A DNA stretch of 37,294 nt from assembly GCA_021847835.1 (NCBI GenBank), contig JAJZPR010000028.1:1-37294 (forward strand), read 5' to 3'. The notes below the pieces were generated by a model. That model made no database searches. It was not told the DNA's origin and was given only the letters and a program-made list of their open reading frames with translations. The translations under genes were made by a program, and so were the position numbers. This DNA comes from Pseudomonadota bacterium. Its GTDB lineage: Bacteria > Pseudomonadota > Gammaproteobacteria > Burkholderiales > Thiobacillaceae. This document shows, in pieces, positions 23,894-31,452 of the stretch (position 1 is its first letter; each line of letters begins with the position of its first letter).

Positions 23894-25141
23894 TCAGGCG
23901 GCGGGCTCACCTGCCATCGGGGCCACTTCGCGGGCCAGCTCCTCGGTCCAGGCGAGCGCTTGCAACTCGGCGACATTGATCTCGTCCGGACTGCAGGCGA
24001 TCGCCCCGGCATGGCGGGCGATCTGTTCGAAGTCGCCGCGCTCCGACGCCTCGGCGAGGTTCAGGAAGGGCGCATAGGGGCCGCTGCGGTGCACCAGGGC
24101 CTGGACCACGGGTTCGGGCATGGGCAGCAGTTCGAGCAGGCGGGCGAGCGGGATTTCCAGCAGCGGTTCCGCCAGGGAAAACAGGCCGGTGATGAAGAGT
24201 TCGTCCTGGGCATCGCGGTCGAGCCTCGTCTGGCCGAGCAGTTCGCACAGGCGCCCGCGCGTCACGGCGGTTCGCGCGGCCAGGGCGTTGGTGGGCGTCG
24301 GCCGGGCGGTGGCAAGTAGCAGCGCGAGCCAGCGATACAGGGTGTTGAGGCCGATGAGGGTGAGCGCCTGGCGCACGGTGTGGACCTGCTGCCGCAGGCC
24401 GGAATGGGCGGAATTGGCGTAGCGCAGCAGGCGCAGGGTGAGGGCGGCGTTGCGGCGCAGCGGCTCTTCGACCTCGCCGAGCTCCTTGCAGGCGCGGACC
24501 TTGTTCATCAGCTCGAGCACGGCCAGCTGCCCCGGCTGGATGGCCTTGTTGGCAAGGTTCTCCGGGCGGGCGAAATAATAGCCCTGGAAATACTGGATGC
24601 CGCTGTTGCGGCAGAGCTCGAACATCTCGCGGCTTTCGACCTTCTCGGCGATGAACTGGCCGCTGAAGCTGCGCTTGAGGTGGGCGATGATTTCGACGGT
24701 CTTCTCGGGATGCTGTTCGAGCACGTCGAGCTTCACGAAGTCGACCATCGGCAGCAGCGGCATGTATTCCTCCAGCGCGACGAAATCGTCGAGGGCAAAG
24801 CGGTAGCCTTGCTGCCGGAGTTCCTGGATTCGGGCGATCAGCACCGGCGTGACCGGCACGGTCTCGAGGATCTCGTAGACGACATGGTGGGGCGGCAGCA
24901 GGCTGACGAAGTCGCTCATCAGGGTGGCCTCGTCGAGATTGATGAAGGCAAGCTTGCCTTGCAGCAGCCAGTCTGGACCGATGCAGAGGGTGTTGCCGAT
25001 CACCTCGACGCCGGCCTGCAGCTGGTTGGTGATCTGGGCCGAGACGGAGGCCAGGGAGTGCCTGAACAGGAGTTCGTAGGCGAACAGACGGTGTTCGGCG
25101 TCGACGATGGGTTGCCGCGCCAGATAGATTTCATTGCCCAT
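23894..25141 (-). CDS. EAL-HDOD signalling protein
   Basis: A 415-residue protein with an N-terminal EAL-like domain (about 1-200) and a C-terminal HDOD domain (about 200-400). EAL part: IYLARQPIVDAEHRLFAYELLFR, INLDEATL, the Glu of EILET, ALDDF, DFVKLDVLE and AEKVESREMF. The EAL core is degenerate: the LDDFG.G..S motif reads LDDFVALEEY, so phosphodiesterase activity on cyclic di-GMP is doubtful and binding without cleavage is more likely, as in other YuxH-type proteins. HDOD part: NKAIQPGQLAVLELMNKVRACKEL, RLLRYANSAHSGLRQQVHTVRQALTLIG. The gene is transcribed away from the DUF2189 gene and shares a 158-base region with it. Confidence 0.93.
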   Translation of the reverse strand: MGNEIYLARQPIVDAEHRLFAYELLFRHSLASVSAQITNQLQAGVEVIGNTLCIGPDWLLQGKLAFINLDEATLMSDFVSLLPPHHVVYEILETVPVTPVLIARIQELRQQGYRFALDDFVALEEYMPLLPMVDFVKLDVLEQHPEKTVEIIAHLKRSFSGQFIAEKVESREMFELCRNSGIQYFQGYYFARPENLANKAIQPGQLAVLELMNKVRACKELGEVEEPLRRNAALTLRLLRYANSAHSGLRQQVHTVRQALTLIGLNTLYRWLALLLATARPTPTNALAARTAVTRGRLCELLGQTRLDRDAQDELFITGLFSLAEPLLEIPLARLLELLPMPEPVVQALVHRSGPYAPFLNLAEASERGDFEQIARHAGAIACSPDEINVAELQALAWTEELAREVAPMAGEPAA

Positions 25142-25299
25142 CCGGCGAGGATATCAGCTCCGCCGCCTGCGGTGCACCCGTAAGGGCTGCCATCCCGCGA
25201 GGGCGCGCGCGGGCTGCGCAGGCGGGGCCGCATGTTCTATATATGAACAACGCCCGGCAGGCCAGCGGGCGGCCCGCATCACGACGAGGAGAGGATCGC

Positions 25300-26103
25300 A
25301 TGTCCACGCTGCCCGTTTCCGACGCCCCCCAGTCCCCCGAGAACCTGCCTTTCGTGGTGCCTTGCCGTACGCTGGACATGGCCGCGCCGCTGCACTGGCT
25401 GCGCCTGGGCTGGGCGGACGTGAGGCGCGCGCCGCGGCTGAGCCTGGCCTATGGTCTGGCGCTGATGGGGCTGAGCGTGCTGATCGCGCTGTTCACCTGG
25501 CACTTCGGCACGCTGGCGCTGTACCTCGGCCTGGCGACGGGCTTCGTGTTCGTCGGGCCGGTGCTGGCGGTGGGTTTGTATTCGATCAGCAGACAGCTGG
25601 ACAAGGGGCTGCGGCCGGTGCTGGGCTACTGCCTGCGCGAGGGCACTTCGCATCTGAAGGAACTGCTGGTGCTGGGCGTCATCCTGCTGGTGGTGCTGCT
25701 GGTGTGGGCGCGTGCGGCGGCGATGGTGCACGTGTTCTTTCCGGCCATGTCGGAACCGGGCCTCGCCGAGCTGCTGCCCTTCCTGGGCATCGGCAGCGCG
25801 GTCGGCGCGGTGTTCGCGCTGATCGTGTTCGCCACCAGTGCGTTCTCGTTGCCCTTCATCCTCGACCGCAAGGTGGACGCGATCACCGCCTCGGTGAGCA
25901 GCTTCAACGCCGTGCTGCACAACAAGAAACCGATGGCGCTGTGGGCGGGCCTGATCGCCGCCGCGGTGCTGCTCGGCTTCGCCACCGCCTTCGTGGGATT
26001 CGTCGTGCTGCTGCCGCTGATCGGCCACGCCACCTGGCACGCCTATGTGGAAACCCTCGACACCGGGGCGTGGCCGCTGGACGCGCCCGCGGAAGCGGCG
26101 TGA
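25300..26103 (+). CDS. DUF2189 inner-membrane protein
   Basis: A 267-residue membrane protein with about six transmembrane segments (LSLAYGLALMGLSVLIALFTW; LALYLGLATGFVFVGPVLAVGLYSIS; HLKELLVLGVILLVVLLVWARA; LPFLGIGSAVGAVFALIVFATSAFSLPFIL; WAGLIAAAVLLGFATAFVGFVVLLPL). The cytoplasmic N-terminus (RTLDMAAPLHWLRLGWADVRRAPR) and the pattern GPVLAVGLYSISRQLDKG mark the DUF2189 family, of unknown function. The ATG at 25300 follows GAGGAGAGG; a longer start at 25243 lacks a ribosome site. It opens a two-gene plus-strand unit with the following gene, 21 bases downstream. Confidence 0.9.
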   Translation: MSTLPVSDAPQSPENLPFVVPCRTLDMAAPLHWLRLGWADVRRAPRLSLAYGLALMGLSVLIALFTWHFGTLALYLGLATGFVFVGPVLAVGLYSISRQLDKGLRPVLGYCLREGTSHLKELLVLGVILLVVLLVWARAAAMVHVFFPAMSEPGLAELLPFLGIGSAVGAVFALIVFATSAFSLPFILDRKVDAITASVSSFNAVLHNKKPMALWAGLIAAAVLLGFATAFVGFVVLLPLIGHATWHAYVETLDTGAWPLDAPAEAA

Positions 26104-26124
26104 CCCCTCGTCCGGCATGACGCG

Positions 26125-26685
26125 ATGAGCGAGGGCACGGGCATCCTGACCCTCCTGGGTTTCACGCCGGGCGAGATTGTCGGCGTGCTGCAGCCGCTGG
26201 CGATCCTGGCGGGCGGCATCTGGGTGCTCGTCACGTTTCGCAACAGCAACCGCATCAAGTCGATCGAAATCCTGATCGCACTCGAAGAGGAATACCGGGA
26301 GCACATTCCGATGCTGCTCGAAATCGAATGCGACTACGACGTGAAAGTGAAACCCTTGCTGGTGGAAGAGAGGAACGGCGCACTGAGCAGCGAGAACCGG
26401 AAGACGCTCAACACCCTGGACGAAACCTTGCGCCATTTCGTGATCTGCGCCCAGATCCGGAATCAGGGAATCGGCCGGGGGCTGCTGGATGTCACCTACC
26501 AGTACTACCTGGGCATGCTGTATTCCAGCAGCCGTCCCGAGCTGAAGGCCTACATCGACCACTATTGGCCGCATCTCAGGACATGGGCGACGGCCCTGCA
26601 GTCGCCGCAGGCATCGCTCGCGCAGCGCCTGTTCGGTCCGGCGGTCAGGATCCCTGATCGACCCCGGGGGCCTGATTCCGCGTGA
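26125..26685 (+). CDS. Membrane-anchored protein of unknown function
   Basis: A 186-residue protein with one N-terminal hydrophobic segment (about 16-38; EIVGVLQPLAILAGGIWVLVTF) followed by FRNSNRIKSIEILIALEEEYREHIPMLLEIEC, then a helical soluble domain of about 110 residues. No catalytic motif. Helical, aromatic C-terminal part DVTYQYYLGMLYSSSRPELKAYIDHYWPHLRTW. It looks like a small signalling or scaffold protein. It starts 21 bases after the DUF2189 gene and ends 30 bases before a convergent gene, so it is probably co-transcribed with the former. No family recognised. Confidence 0.65.
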   Translation: MSEGTGILTLLGFTPGEIVGVLQPLAILAGGIWVLVTFRNSNRIKSIEILIALEEEYREHIPMLLEIECDYDVKVKPLLVEERNGALSSENRKTLNTLDETLRHFVICAQIRNQGIGRGLLDVTYQYYLGMLYSSSRPELKAYIDHYWPHLRTWATALQSPQASLAQRLFGPAVRIPDRPRGPDSA

Positions 26686-26715
26686 CCCGGCACGCGGCGA
26701 ACCGCTGCCGGCCGA

Positions 26716-27039
26716 TCAGCGGCGGTCGTCGTCGCGATCGCGGTCCCTGTCCCGGTCGCGGTCACGATCACGATCCTTGTAGCGGATCTCACGGGGATAA
26801 CGATCCCTGGGCAGCTCCTTCCACGGGCCGGTCCTGGATTTCGAATAGGTCCAGCGATGGTCGGGGTGGTGGTAGTAGTAGTAATACCCGCCGTGGTAGT
26901 AGGGCATCACGTCCAGTTCCACGATCACCGGCAGCGCCGGCGCCACCACGTAATCCGGACCGTGCGCCGGGGCCACCACGCACGCCGGCAGCAGAAGCGC
27001 TGCGAGCAGCGGGGCGAGCAATTTCTTGGGCAGTGTCAT
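26716..27039 (-). CDS. Putative lipoprotein with Arg-Asp repeat tail
   Basis: A 107-residue protein. The ATG at 27039 follows AGGAGACCGAG; a longer start at 27084 would disrupt the signal peptide. MTLPKKLLAPLLAALLLPAC is a lipoprotein signal with lipobox LPAC (Cys20). The mature part has a hydrophobic Val/Pro/Ala region, then a Tyr- and His-rich patch (MPYYHGGYYYYYHHPDHRW), a basic segment (YSKSRTGPWKELPRDRYPREIRYK), and a tail of seven or so Arg-Asp dipeptides ending DDDRR. Different codons are used for the Arg and Asp residues, so the repeat is old rather than a fresh slippage product. The family resembles other YxxY/His-rich lipoproteins of unknown function. It may bind metal or polyanions (speculation). 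Confidence 0.7.
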   Translation of the reverse strand: MTLPKKLLAPLLAALLLPACVVAPAHGPDYVVAPALPVIVELDVMPYYHGGYYYYYHHPDHRWTYSKSRTGPWKELPRDRYPREIRYKDRDRDRDRDRDRDRDDDRR

Positions 27040-27322
27040 CTCGGTCTCCTGGCTGGGCATCCCGGCGGGGATGCCGGTACTCACTGGACGTCTGGCCGGT
27101 CTCGGGGCCTGTCATGGCCCTGGTTGCGGGCATCACCACGTCGATCGGACAGCACGGAGCGGAAATTCCCGGCCCGGGCGAGTCCGGTTTGCGGTTCGAT
27201 GGGTACGCAAGGGTGGGCCATGGCAGGACTCCATGGGGAATATTCAATCTTTATAGCCGCTTTGCGGTGGATTGGTGGGCGCCTTTTTGCTGGCGGCAAC
27301 TTGCGCTCGCCCCTCGGCCGGT

Positions 27323-28258
27323 TCAGAACCAGAAGGACGTGTCCTTGGTGAGAAATTCGTCGTGCGGCATGTAGTGCGAGCCATCGCAGGAAAAGGTCGC
27401 GCTCACCATGCCGTTGAAGATGTTGATCGACGCCACGCGCAGATAGATCGTCGGATCGGTGAGGCGCAGGGCCTGCAGGGTGGCCAGGATGCGGCCGATC
27501 TCGTCCGCGGCGATCGCGGCGTCGGCGGGATAGGCGAGCGGCGGATAGATCAGGCAGATGTCCGGATCGCTCAGGGCCTCGTGGTCCAGGATCCGGTAGC
27601 GCAAGGGATCGTCCAGCGTCCAGATCGTCGCCAGGCTGCTGGAGAAATGGATCTGGCACTGGAACACGCCGCGCTCCGTCAGCAGCTCCTCCAGGATGGA
27701 CAGCGCCTGTTCCAGGTTGCCGTCCAGCGGGCTGTCGACCCGGCTTTGCTGGAACACCGTGCCGCGGATCGCCGGATCGCCCTTCACCTGGCGCCAGTTG
27801 CCCGGTTCTTCGTAGCGTTCGGCGTTCGCCGGCAGGTTGCGCAAGTCGAAGTTGGCGCCGAGATAGCCCACGGTCAGGTCATCGCGATACACCACCTGGA
27901 GCGCCGTGAGCGAGGGCCGGTGCTCGTTCTGCCCGATGTAGGCGTCGGAGAGCAGGAATCCCCAGATCGGAACCGATTCCCGCATGTACGGGCGGGCTGA
28001 GCGGTCGCTGCCGACATAGCCGGGCACGATGCCCGCCGGGCCGACGTTGTTGCAGATCTGCCGCCCGTCCATGTTCACGCAGTACAGGACGGTGCAGTGC
28101 GGAATGCGCGCGAAGTTATCCGCCAGAACCGCATCCATCGCATCGCAATCGCCCCAGGCCGGCGCGATCCGTTCGGCCAGCTGTCCCAGCGGCTCGCGCA
28201 GCATGTGTGCGAGTTCCTCGCGCTGCTGGTGGATGCTGTCCTTCCACGAACGCTTCAT
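27323..28258 (-). CDS. PDC (Cache-like) sensor domain protein
   Basis: A 311-residue soluble protein, no signal peptide or membrane segment. The N-terminal half carries the PDC/Cache-type ligand-binding pattern: HCTVLYCVNMDGRQICNN, GSDRSARPYMRE, SDAYIGQNEHRPSLTALQVVY and VGYLGANFDLRNLP; these are normally extracellular sensor folds, here apparently cytoplasmic. The C-terminal half (about 180-311) has no recognised domain. ATG 28258 is chosen because a strong hairpin (28278-28299) directly abuts the earlier ATG at 28276 and leaves no ribosome site. HiPIP lies upstream on the same strand, 104 bases away, and may share a transcript. No output domain is visible, so it could partner with another protein. 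Confidence 0.75.
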   Translation of the reverse strand: MKRSWKDSIHQQREELAHMLREPLGQLAERIAPAWGDCDAMDAVLADNFARIPHCTVLYCVNMDGRQICNNVGPAGIVPGYVGSDRSARPYMRESVPIWGFLLSDAYIGQNEHRPSLTALQVVYRDDLTVGYLGANFDLRNLPANAERYEEPGNWRQVKGDPAIRGTVFQQSRVDSPLDGNLEQALSILEELLTERGVFQCQIHFSSSLATIWTLDDPLRYRILDHEALSDPDICLIYPPLAYPADAAIAADEIGRILATLQALRLTDPTIYLRVASINIFNGMVSATFSCDGSHYMPHDEFLTKDTSFWF

Positions 28259-28277
28259 GATTTCTTGGCGAGGCATG

Positions 28278-28299
28278 GGGGAGCCGCTCGCGGCTCCCC
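28278..28299 (-). terminator. Hairpin between HiPIP and PDC-sensor genes
   Basis: GGGGAGCCG (28278-28286) and CGGCTCCCC (28291-28299) form a perfect 9-bp stem with a CTCG loop. It lies 63 bases after the HiPIP stop codon in the direction of transcription. There is no T run, so it would be a weak terminator or an mRNA-stability/attenuation element. Confidence 0.5.
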
Positions 28300-28362
28300 G
28301 CGCCCGGCCAAGTCAGGCCGCAAGCAATCGGACGCAGATGGCCTGATCGCCGACGGTCCTGC

Positions 28363-28821
28363 TCACGCCGTCTTGGCCCACAGCACGCACCAGGCTTCGG
28401 GGCTGATCTCGCCCTCGACCAGCTTGCAGGTGTTCGACTCGGCGACGAAGTGCATGCAATTGGCGCATTTCTGCTCGCCCTTCGGCTGGAGCTGGTATTG
28501 CACGCTGGCCTGCGAGGCTTTGGCCGATTCCGCCGGGGCGGCGGTCTGGATATCGGGTGCCGGGTTGGCGGGGGCGGCCTGCTCGGGCGCGGGGGCCGGC
28601 GGCATGCTGTCGGCTGGAGCGGGGGCTGCGCCGGTCACGTCCTTGTCCTTGGATTCGCAGCCCAGCAAGGCGGCCGGCAGCAACAGGCTGCATCCGGCCG
28701 CCAGCGCGCCGCGCAGGACGACCCGGCGCGACGGGAGGTCGGCTTCCGCGAGGCGCGCAGCGGGGGGATTCGGCTGGCCGGCGGACGTCTGCCGGCTGCC
28801 GGTGGGGAGGGTCTTGTTCAT
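28363..28821 (-). CDS. High-potential iron-sulfur protein (HiPIP), possibly membrane-tethered
   Basis: A 152-residue electron-transfer protein with a [4Fe-4S] cluster. Cys119, Cys122, Cys132 and Cys145 follow the HiPIP spacing (CxxCMHF...CKL...WCVLW). The start at 28821 follows AAGGAGAG. The N-terminus has a twin-arginine motif SRRVVLRGALAAG (31-43), as expected for a protein that folds with its cluster before export, and ends in ALLGC (51-55), which resembles a lipobox. A linker of about 50 residues rich in Ala and Pro (APAPADSMPPAPAPEQAAPANPAP in part) follows. This is longer than the usual soluble HiPIP and suggests a lipid anchor with a flexible arm, carrying electrons between the bc1 complex and a photosynthetic or respiratory oxidase. 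The lipid anchor is inference. Confidence 0.88.
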   Translation of the reverse strand: MNKTLPTGSRQTSAGQPNPPAARLAEADLPSRRVVLRGALAAGCSLLLPAALLGCESKDKDVTGAAPAPADSMPPAPAPEQAAPANPAPDIQTAAPAESAKASQASVQYQLQPKGEQKCANCMHFVAESNTCKLVEGEISPEAWCVLWAKTA

Positions 28822-28917
28822 GTCGATCTCTCCTTTCGTGTGGGACGGGGGTGGGTGTCGCAGCGTCCGCAGGTTCGGAAGCGGAAGATGAAGCGGGGCG
28901 CGCTGGCCCCGTCTTCG

Positions 28918-28975
28918 GGTTCCCTGGAAACCGGGAGGCTCGGAGCCTGGCTCCGAGTGACGGGGCAAGCCCCGT
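28918..28975. repeat. Back-to-back hairpins in HiPIP leader
   Basis: Three hairpins follow one another: GGTT/AACC (28918-28932, weak), CTCGGAGCC-T-GGCTCCGAG (28939-28957) and ACGGGGC-AA-GCCCCGT (28960-28975). They lie 97-154 bases upstream of the HiPIP start codon on its strand. None has a T run. The pattern could be a mobile palindrome or a leader structure; no known riboswitch fits. Confidence 0.55.
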
Positions 28976-29070
28976 GGTGAAGCAGGTCGATCCCGGCTGG
29001 TGGTGCACCCAGACCGGAAGCGGCCGGCTGTCTGTCGGCCCGTAACGCCTCGCGGCGTCAGGGCGCAGGC

Positions 29071-29406
29071 TTAACGCACGATCGGGCGTTTGCCTTGCGC
29101 TGCGGCCTCGGCTTCGGTCGTGGATTCGACGCTGGTGCCTTCGCGCTCCAGGGCGCGGTCGGGGCCACGGGTCGCGCCGCTCTGCCACTGTGCATTGCTG
29201 TTGTCGCTGCCCGAGGGGCTCATGTGCGCCTCGGCGGAACCGCCGGCCTGGGCATTGGCGGGCGCCGAGACCTTGGCGTCCGCGCCGACCTTGGCGCCGG
29301 CGCCCAGGCTCGCAGCCGTGGCGCCCGCGGCAAAGCCGACACTGGCCACGCCGGCCATGATCGCAGTCAACAGTTGGGTTCGTACGTGCAGGGCGGTGTG
29401 CATCAT
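29071..29406 (-). CDS. Exported Ala-rich small protein of unknown function
   Basis: A 111-residue protein. The ATG at 29406 follows GAAGGAG; the next codon is also ATG. The N-terminus (MMHTALHVRTQLLTAIMAGVASVGFAAGATAAS) is a signal peptide cut near residue 32. The mature protein is Ala-, Gly- and Ser-rich with no hydrophobic core: GAGAKVGADAKVSAPANAQAGGSAEAHM, then DNSNAQWQSGATRGPDRALEREGT and a short tail TTEAEAAAQGKRPIVR. It is probably disordered. No family recognised. A 450-base stretch with no gene precedes it on its strand. Confidence 0.65.
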   Translation of the reverse strand: MMHTALHVRTQLLTAIMAGVASVGFAAGATAASLGAGAKVGADAKVSAPANAQAGGSAEAHMSPSGSDNSNAQWQSGATRGPDRALEREGTSVESTTEAEAAAQGKRPIVR

Positions 29407-29815
29407 TTGCGCTACTCCTTCTGTGCATGGGGGTGGGTTGGATGGCTTTCTGCAGAGGGCCACCCCTGCTTCAGCACAGGCCATGCCAGAGGCTGATAAC
29501 CATTGTTTTTCATTGACTTGCGTGAATATTCCGGCCCTGGGGCAGGCGGCTTCTGTCGCCGGGTGGCGACGCAAAAACGGGACGCGCAGGCAAGTCATTG
29601 TCGGTAAAAGACATTTTTTGTCTGGAAACGGAGACAGGGGGGCGCGGTTGTAGGCATTCCAGGTGAGATGGCCGGCATGGGCTTCCGCGCTTCGCCGCCC
29701 CAACTGGAAAAGGAGAGGGGTGCCCGGTTTCTGTGTTCGGCCTATACGGCAGGTGGAACAATGCCAGCGAGGCGGTGCATCGGTGCCCCTGCGTGTTGCC
29801 GGGATAACGGACAAG
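29407..29815. other. Long intergenic stretch upstream of the Ala-rich gene
   Basis: About 410 bases with no gene on either strand. It is AT-richer around 29500-29630 (for example AAAAGACATTTTTTGTCTGG near 29606, a 5-bp stem with a T-run loop). No promoter pair could be fixed with confidence. Open frames crossing the stretch are shadows with unsuitable composition. Confidence 0.4.
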
Positions 29816-29843
29816 AAAAAGCCCGGCATGCGCCGGGCTTTTT
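29816..29843 (-). terminator. Rho-independent terminator of the cold-shock gene
   Basis: GCCCGGC (29821-29827) pairs with GCCGGGC (29832-29838) across the loop ATGC. Flanking runs of five A (29816-29820) and five T (29839-29843) make it look bidirectional. It lies 19 bases after the stop codon of the cold-shock gene on the minus strand. Confidence 0.93.
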
Positions 29844-29862
29844 CAAGGGAGCGCCGGAGCGC

Positions 29863-30069
29863 TCAGTCAGCGACGCGGATGTTCGACGCCTGCTGGCCCT
29901 TGGGGCCGGCGGTGACGTCGAAGCTGACGCGCTGGCCTTCGGCCAGGGATTTGAACCCCTGGCTCTGGATCGCGGAGAAATGGGCGAAGAGATCATCGCC
30001 ACCGCCTTCGGGGGTGATGAAGCCAAAGCCCTTGGAATCGTTGAACCACTTCACAGTACCTGTTGCCAT
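29863..30069 (-). CDS. cspA: Cold-shock domain protein (CspA family)
   Basis: A 68-residue single cold-shock domain. The RNP-1 motif KGFGFITPE and the RNP-2 motif DLFAHFSAI, together with the opening [11 protein letters not shown], are all present. These proteins bind single-stranded RNA and DNA and act as RNA chaperones in the cold and in stationary phase. Start: CAGGATATACAAGACATG on the minus strand. A long leader is expected: the nearest promoter candidate is at 30219-30247, giving about 150 untranslated bases, as is typical of cspA genes, whose leaders act as thermosensors. It ends in a strong terminator. Which cspA paralogue it is cannot be told. Confidence 0.95.
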   Translation of the reverse strand: MATGTVKWFNDSKGFGFITPEGGGDDLFAHFSAIQSQGFKSLAEGQRVSFDVTAGPKGQQASNIRVAD

Positions 30070-30218
30070 GTCTTGTATATCCTGAAAAAAATGAAAAAAG
30101 TAAGGGGATGGCCCCGTTACGGGACGACGGTCAAGACAGCAGGGTGATGAAGGAGAAACCTGCAGGACGCAGGTAGTGAACCAGACAACAACAGGACTAC
30201 TTGAAAATCGCTGCCCCG

Positions 30219-30247
30219 ACTATGCACTGTTCGCCGCGTCAGTGCAA
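30219..30247 (-). promoter_or_regulatory. Possible promoter of the cold-shock gene
   Basis: On the minus strand TTGCAC (30247-30242) and CATAGT (30224-30219) are separated by 17 bases. The match to the sigma-70 consensus is moderate (3 of 6 and 4 of 6). The position, about 150 bases before the cspA start, fits the long leaders of this family. No experimental support. Confidence 0.35.
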
Positions 30248-30350
30248 GACAAATTATCGCCAGGGGGACACGGCGGCGGCATGCGGACTCCGTCGCGCAC
30301 TCCGGCGGGCCCTGTCCGCCGCGAAAGCGGCCGCCCCCGCTTCGCCGGGG

Positions 30351-30491
30351 TCAAGGCTGCGGAGGGGGCTCGCCGGGCTTTCCGGCGGGAGGCTGGCCGG
30401 CAGTGGAGGCCTTCTTCTGTTCCTTCTCGGCCTTCTTTTTCTTTTTTTCCAGTTCCCTTTGCCGCTTCTCGTACTGATAGTTCGGTTTCAC
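30351..30491 (-). CDS. Small 'KPNYQ' protein, Lys/Glu-rich, GTG start
   Basis: A 46-residue product from a GTG at 30491 with AGGAG about seven bases upstream (30504-30500). It reads VKPNYQYEKRQRELEKKKKK, then AEKEQKKASTAGQPPAGKPGEPPPQP. The opening KPNYQ.EKRQ.EL.KKKK is shared with a widespread family of tiny proteobacterial proteins of unknown function that are often found beside cold-shock genes (recalled, not checked). It is a charged helix followed by a Pro-rich tail. It is too short for usual gene-size cut-offs. It lies 281 bases upstream of cspA on the same strand. Confidence 0.8.
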   Translation of the reverse strand: MKPNYQYEKRQRELEKKKKKAEKEQKKASTAGQPPAGKPGEPPPQP

Positions 30492-30741
30492 GTCTTCGCT
30501 CCTATGGGGGCCGTGCCTGAACGATACGCGATGTCGCCGGCTTCACCCAGTAAAACAACAACCGGCACGCTTCAGGAGGCCCCGGCCGGATCGCTCGAAG
30601 CCCGGGCCGGCGCCCGGATACAGTTCGTTACATTTTCCCCTCCGCCGGACATCCGCGGGTTACATCGCCTTTCCACAATACATGGCATGCCGCACCCTCC
30701 TGGGGCCGGCTGTTCTGAACATGTCTCGAAAGGAGATTGCA

Positions 30742-31248
30742 ATGAAATCGAATCAAGGTTCTTTCACGAAACGCGCCCTGCTGGCCGGTCTGATCGCGGG
30801 CGGCGGTATCCTGGCGGCGTCGGCTTACGCGGTAGCCGACCGTTCCGATGCCCAGCCGCGCTGCGAGGCCAGGCATGGGCAGCAGGCGCACGCCGAGCGG
30901 CAGGCGAAGCGCGCCGCGCATCTGGCCGGGCTGAAGGAGAAGCTCAAGCTCGGCGCCGGGCAGGAGGCGGCATGGAACGCGTTTGCCGCGGCCGCCCAGC
31001 CCGGACCGCGCCATCCCGGCATGGACCGCAAGGCGATGCGCGAGGAATTCGCCAAGCTGAGCACGCCGGAGCGCCTCGATCGCATGCAGGCCCTGTCTGA
31101 AATGCGCCGCGCCCGGATGGCGGAGCGGATCGCGGCGACCAAGGCCTTCTACGCCCAGTTGAGCCCCGAGCAGCAGCGCGTATTCGATGCCGAGGCGATG
31201 CCGGGACGCCACCTCCGCGGCCATCACGGGCTTCGCCAGCAGTCCTGA
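30742..31248 (+). CDS. Spy/CpxP-like periplasmic protein
   Basis: A 168-residue protein. The ATG at 30742 follows AAAGGAG. A signal peptide (MKSNQGSFTKRALLAGLIAGGGILAASAYAVA) is followed by a helical, strongly charged body rich in Arg, Ala and Met. The LTxxQ-type motif appears as LSPEQQRVFD (about 147-156), and the first repeat as LKLGAGQEAAWNAFAAAAQ (about 75-93). The family includes periplasmic chaperones such as Spy and the stress sensor CpxP; metal-responsive members are common. Its Arg- and His-rich ends (MPGRHLRGHHGLRQQS) may bind metal. It is divergent from the 'KPNYQ' gene, separated by 250 bases, and followed by a strong terminator. Confidence 0.82.
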   Translation: MKSNQGSFTKRALLAGLIAGGGILAASAYAVADRSDAQPRCEARHGQQAHAERQAKRAAHLAGLKEKLKLGAGQEAAWNAFAAAAQPGPRHPGMDRKAMREEFAKLSTPERLDRMQALSEMRRARMAERIAATKAFYAQLSPEQQRVFDAEAMPGRHLRGHHGLRQQS

Positions 31249-31267
31249 TCAGACGGACGCGTCGTGA

Positions 31268-31303
31268 AACCGTGGGCGGGCAACCGCCCACGGTTTTTTT
31301 TTT
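31268..31303 (+). terminator. Rho-independent terminator after the Spy-like gene
   Basis: AACCGTGGGCGG (31268-31279) pairs perfectly with CCGCCCACGGTT (31284-31295) across a GCAA tetraloop, followed by T residues to 31303. The 12-bp stem and GNRA loop make this one of the strongest terminators in the window. It lies 19 bases after the stop codon. Confidence 0.96.
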
Positions 31304-31452
31304 CGTCGCCCAGGCGGAGACGATCCGGCTGGCGACGCAAATAAAGCGTCCTGACGGTCGCGGTTTCCCTAAAATAGCGGGCGGCCGGCAAAAGAACGTT
31401 CCCGAGCGGCGGGACGCAAGACAGCGGAATCCGGCGGACAAGGACAGGTGCA

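Noticed and set aside
28860..29040. Riboswitch in the HiPIP leader
   Set aside because: The hairpins do not contain the conserved cores of cobalamin, TPP or SAM/SAH riboswitches as I know them.
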